From: JBDRTU01 sp043823825
GTDB taxonomy: Bacteria > Patescibacteriota > Patescibacteriia > Veblenbacterales > UBA10138
DNA length: 5,832 nucleotides
Assembly (NCBI GenBank): GCA_043823825.1
Contig: JBDRTU010000009.1
Location: forward strand, 1-5,832
Direction: 5' to 3'
Under the pieces are notes generated by a model that worked only from the letters and a program-made list of their open reading frames with translations, searched no databases and was not told where the DNA came from. The first letter of the stretch is position 1; every line of letters begins with the position of its first letter. Positions 4,512-5,832 of the stretch are shown in pieces. The position numbers were made by a program, and so were the translations under genes.

Positions 4512-5384
4512 ATGTTGGGTATTGTTTTTGCCATTGGTGCTTTAGTTTTTTGGGGATTTGGCGATTTTTTTATACAAAAAACCACGCGCGAAATTGGCAT
4601 TTTTAAAACCATGTTTTTTATTGGACTGGTTGCCATACTGGGGCTTTTTCCCTTTGTAAAAACAGAGTTGTCAATCGTATTTCAGAGGCCAGAAACCTTT
4701 ATTATACTAGGTTTAGCAGCAGTGGTCGCGTTCTTAACTGCTATTTTTGATTTCAAAGCTTTAAAAGAAGGCAAAATCGCTGTAGTAGAACCAATTATTG
4801 GAATGGAGTTACCAATTACTGTCATTTTAGGCGTAACCTTGGCGCATGAGCAGTTAAGCGCGCTGCAATATATTATAATCTTTGCTATTTTTATTGGTAT
4901 TGTTTTAGCAATTACTGTTAACCACAAGCATTTGCATTATCATAAGCGTATTTTTGAAAAAGGAGTAGTGATGGCATTGTTTGGCGCTATTGGCATGGCC
5001 TTAACCAACTTTTTAATTGGCACTTCATCGCAATTAGTTTCTCCTTTAATGGTGATTTGGTTTATACATGGCATGTTAGCGGTATTTACTTTTGTATATT
5101 TGTTAACCAGTGGGCAGTTTAAAAGTCTTTACCAAAATTTAAAAAAATATCCCAAAACTATTATTACTCAAAGCGTGTTAGATAACGCTGGTTGGCTTTC
5201 TTTTGCTTCAGCTACTACCCTATTACCCATATCTATCACCACCTCTATTTCTGAAAGTTATATTATTCTGGCATCACTGTTAGGTATTTATGTGAATCGG
5301 GAAAAATTAAAGCGCCACCAAAAAATTGGAATCGCCCTGGCAGCAACAGGAATTATTATTATGGCTGCTATCACGGCTGGGTAA
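4512..5384 (+). CDS. EamA/DMT-superfamily membrane transporter
   Basis: The 290-residue, highly hydrophobic protein has the usual ten-helix DMT length. It contains two EamA-like repeats, about 2-137 and 149-287, joined by a His- and Lys-rich loop, HKHLHYHKR (138-146). Each repeat ends with the family pattern of an acidic-residue helix followed by a last helix: VVEPIIGMELPITVILG in the first, and SISESYIILASLLGIYVNREKLKRHQKIGIALAATG in the second (regions about 92-108 and 245-280). DMT proteins move small metabolites such as amino acids, nucleotide sugars or drugs across the cytoplasmic membrane; the substrate cannot be read from sequence. No ribosome site precedes ATG 4512, and the ATG at 4500 is followed at once by a stop, so 4512 is the first usable start, probably leaderless. 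The CYTH gene begins six bases after the stop, so the two are probably one operon. Confidence 0.88.
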   Translation: MLGIVFAIGALVFWGFGDFFIQKTTREIGIFKTMFFIGLVAILGLFPFVKTELSIVFQRPETFIILGLAAVVAFLTAIFDFKALKEGKIAVVEPIIGMELPITVILGVTLAHEQLSALQYIIIFAIFIGIVLAITVNHKHLHYHKRIFEKGVVMALFGAIGMALTNFLIGTSSQLVSPLMVIWFIHGMLAVFTFVYLLTSGQFKSLYQNLKKYPKTIITQSVLDNAGWLSFASATTLLPISITTSISESYIILASLLGIYVNREKLKRHQKIGIALAATGIIIMAAITAG

Positions 5385-5390
5385 CCTTAT

Positions 5391-5832
5391 ATGCAAATTG
5401 AATTTGAGGCGAAGTTTACTAAAATAGATAAAGAGAAACTGCGCGGCAAACTAAAAGCTATTGGTGCCAAGTTAGTAAGGCCTGAATTTTTAATGAAGCG
5501 AGTAGTTTTTGATCCCCCGGTCAAAATAAAAGGCGGATGGTTAAGAGTAAGAGATGATGGTCAGAAAGTTTATTTAAGCTTAAAAGTAGTTGATGGTTCC
5601 GGAATTAAGGATCAAAAAGAAATTGAGGTAGAAATTGGAGATTTTTCTATGGGTTGTAAAATTTTGGAAAGCATTGGTGCTCGTAGAAAAGCATATCAGG
5701 AGACTAAAAGAGAAATGTGGAAATTGAGTGAAGTTGAATTTGATATAGATACTTGGCCGGGCCTTAATCCATTTTTGGAAATTGAAGGAGAAAACGAGAA
5801 GCAGGTAAAAGATGTTGCTAATAAATTAGGTT
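5391..5832 (+). CDS. CYTH-domain protein (CyaB / thiamine triphosphatase superfamily), 3' end outside window
   Basis: The first 147 residues are present; relatives of this type are about 170-190 long, so perhaps 25-40 residues are missing. CYTH proteins form an antiparallel beta tunnel that binds triphosphate compounds with metal ions; members include class IV adenylate cyclase, thiamine triphosphatase and inorganic triphosphatases. The defining N-terminal ExExK is E4-F-E6-A-K8. Other expected tunnel residues are R52 and R54 in LRVRDD, K65 in LSLK, E77, E79 and E81 in KEIEVEI, K106/R107, E116, D118 and D120 in EFDIDTWPG, and E130 and E132 in FLEIEG. These alternating charges indicate a working phosphohydrolase or cyclase, but the exact substrate is not decidable. 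There is no clear Shine-Dalgarno; translation is probably coupled to the transporter gene, whose stop lies six bases upstream. Confidence 0.9.
   Translation, partial: MQIEFEAKFTKIDKEKLRGKLKAIGAKLVRPEFLMKRVVFDPPVKIKGGWLRVRDDGQKVYLSLKVVDGSGIKDQKEIEVEIGDFSMGCKILESIGARRKAYQETKREMWKLSEVEFDIDTWPGLNPFLEIEGENEKQVKDVANKLG

Noticed and set aside
4682..4927. 81-codon open frame on the minus strand
   Set aside because: It is antisense to the transporter gene and has no ribosome site or recognisable domain.

Overview
The window most likely comes from a bacterium of the Patescibacteria (Candidate Phyla Radiation). The case rests on a low-G+C genome, a long secreted protein made of lamin-tail, PKD and OB-like modules (a style common in that group), compact gene spacing and several genes without a Shine-Dalgarno sequence. 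No in-frame TGA is used, so the standard bacterial code fits. The phylum is an inference: there is no rRNA or marker gene here to prove it.

Layout. The first 2034 bases are one open gene on the minus strand, whose 3' end lies outside the window. It encodes a secreted protein with three lamin-tail domains, one PKD domain and the start of an OB-like domain. It diverges from a plus-strand RNA unit, and the two promoters appear to share one overlapping -35 box near 2078-2084. The RNA unit has two parts. The first is a leader that begins with an imperfect copy of the tRNA-Leu 5' end and continues into a G+C-rich, strongly self-complementary element bounded by a 10-bp inverted repeat. The second is an intact tRNA-Leu(UAG) with encoded CCA and a Rho-independent terminator.

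Bases 2363-4470 form a plus-strand block of three genes with strong ribosome binding sites: a 91-residue two-helix membrane protein of unknown function, malonyl-CoA:ACP transacylase (FabD), and a Mu Gam-like DNA-end-binding protein. FabD and Gam are unrelated in function, yet each is preceded by a near-identical 56-bp leader (48 of 56 bases match, no gaps). Each leader contains a 6-bp hairpin flanked by two copies of ACATTAA. The leader lies in different reading frames relative to the two genes, so it is conserved as RNA or DNA and not as protein. fabD and gam each end in a clear terminator.

Bases 4493 to the end hold a probably leaderless EamA/DMT-type transporter gene. Six bases after it starts a CYTH-domain (adenylate cyclase CyaB / thiamine triphosphatase superfamily) gene that runs off the window.

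The genes do not form one recognisable pathway. The items most worth following up are the repeated leader, the structured tRNA-Leu leader and the Gam homologue outside any visible prophage.
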